Under the pieces are notes generated by a model. It made no database searches. It worked only from the letters and a program-made list of their open reading frames with translations, and had not been told where the DNA came from. Below are positions 63,455-64,000 of a stretch of 64,000 nucleotides of DNA, piece by piece. The position numbers and the translations under genes are program-made. Positions within the stretch are counted from its first letter, which is position 1. Each line of letters begins with the position of its first letter. Origin of the DNA: Macquaria australasica (Eukaryota > Chordata > Actinopteri > Centrarchiformes > Percichthyidae); assembly GCA_005408345.1 (NCBI GenBank), contig SEMN01000015.1, positions 2,330,001 through 2,394,000 of the forward strand. The letters run 5' to 3'.

Positions 63455-64000
63455 TAGTCGAGCAAGTGGGGTTTATATTGCATTGCATTTTAGCAGCTAT
63501 CTGACAGAGTTATCCAATATTTATGATAACCACTAAATCAGTGCAGAAATCATGTATCTCCTCTCTCTCTCTGTTTATCACTTATTCTAGTTTAAAAACG
63601 TGTCCTACTGACAAAGCACACAGCATTGCTATATTATAATAATAGTTAGAAAACAATTATCACATAACTTCAAGTTGTATAAATTGTCTTTAAGTCGTAT
63701 CAGTTGACATAATGATCAACTAATTAGCAAGAGGTGAGACTACCAGAGAAAAGAAAAGGAGAATGCCCCTGCTGTCATTAAAGGGCAACTAAAGTTATTT
63801 AAAGAGGGGAATGATGAACATCAGCGTCTTCCACGCACAGCATACGGAGGACAGGATATTTTTTCCCTGAATGTTGTGACTCAGATTCCCCACCAGCAAA
63901 CCAGCTTGCTTTTCCTGCACTGCCACCCACTGCCAACATATGCCACTTCCATACACAAGTAAAAGCACAAGGAACTTCACACAAACTACACACATGCACG

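Overview
The window looks like intron-rich vertebrate chromosomal DNA, most probably from a teleost fish. It has no bacterial-style gene packing. Dinucleotide (CA/GT), GA, GATA and AAAT microsatellites are very frequent, strand-biased purine tracts are long, and coding sequence occurs only as short conserved exons with canonical GT-AG borders. I cannot name the species.

Only one protein-coding gene can be supported. It is the minus-strand gene for FAM172A (also called ARB2A, cotranscriptional regulator with an Arb2/alpha-beta hydrolase-like domain). Four consecutive internal exons are recognisable. In transcript order they are 44177-43959 (73 codons), 33665-33546 (40 codons), 8179-8063 (39 codons) and 1318-1234 (28 codons plus one base). 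Spliced in silico they keep one open frame of 180 residues that follows the vertebrate FAM172A protein from the EGYGV segment, through a basic nuclear-localisation-like stretch and the AHSYGG nucleophile-elbow motif, to the conserved DCPRVSAG segment. The start codon and N-terminal exons should lie beyond position 64000, and the C-terminal exon beyond position 1. I found neither in the window.

Layout: 1-1233 is intron. 1319-8062 is a 6.7 kb intron. 8180-33545 is a 25.4 kb intron. 33666-43958 is a 10.3 kb intron. 44178-64000 is at least 19.8 kb of upstream intron. The introns hold many microsatellites, several long purine/pyrimidine-asymmetric tracts, one well-supported 543 bp TTAA-flanked non-autonomous DNA transposon (27791-28333), one probable degraded retroposon tail (11813-12050), a degenerate tandem-repeat block running into a CpG-rich patch (about 46970-48350), and several complex, non-repetitive, A/T-homeobox-motif-rich stretches that look like candidate conserved noncoding elements. 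In human, FAM172A is next to NR2F1, a developmental regulator, so intronic enhancers acting on a neighbour are plausible. Three DR1-type nuclear-receptor sites are of interest in that light. These regulatory readings are inference from motif content only.

I found no tRNA, rRNA, CRISPR array, operon or viral gene, and nothing I would call a new biological system. Most long open frames are low-complexity translations of microsatellites and purine tracts.
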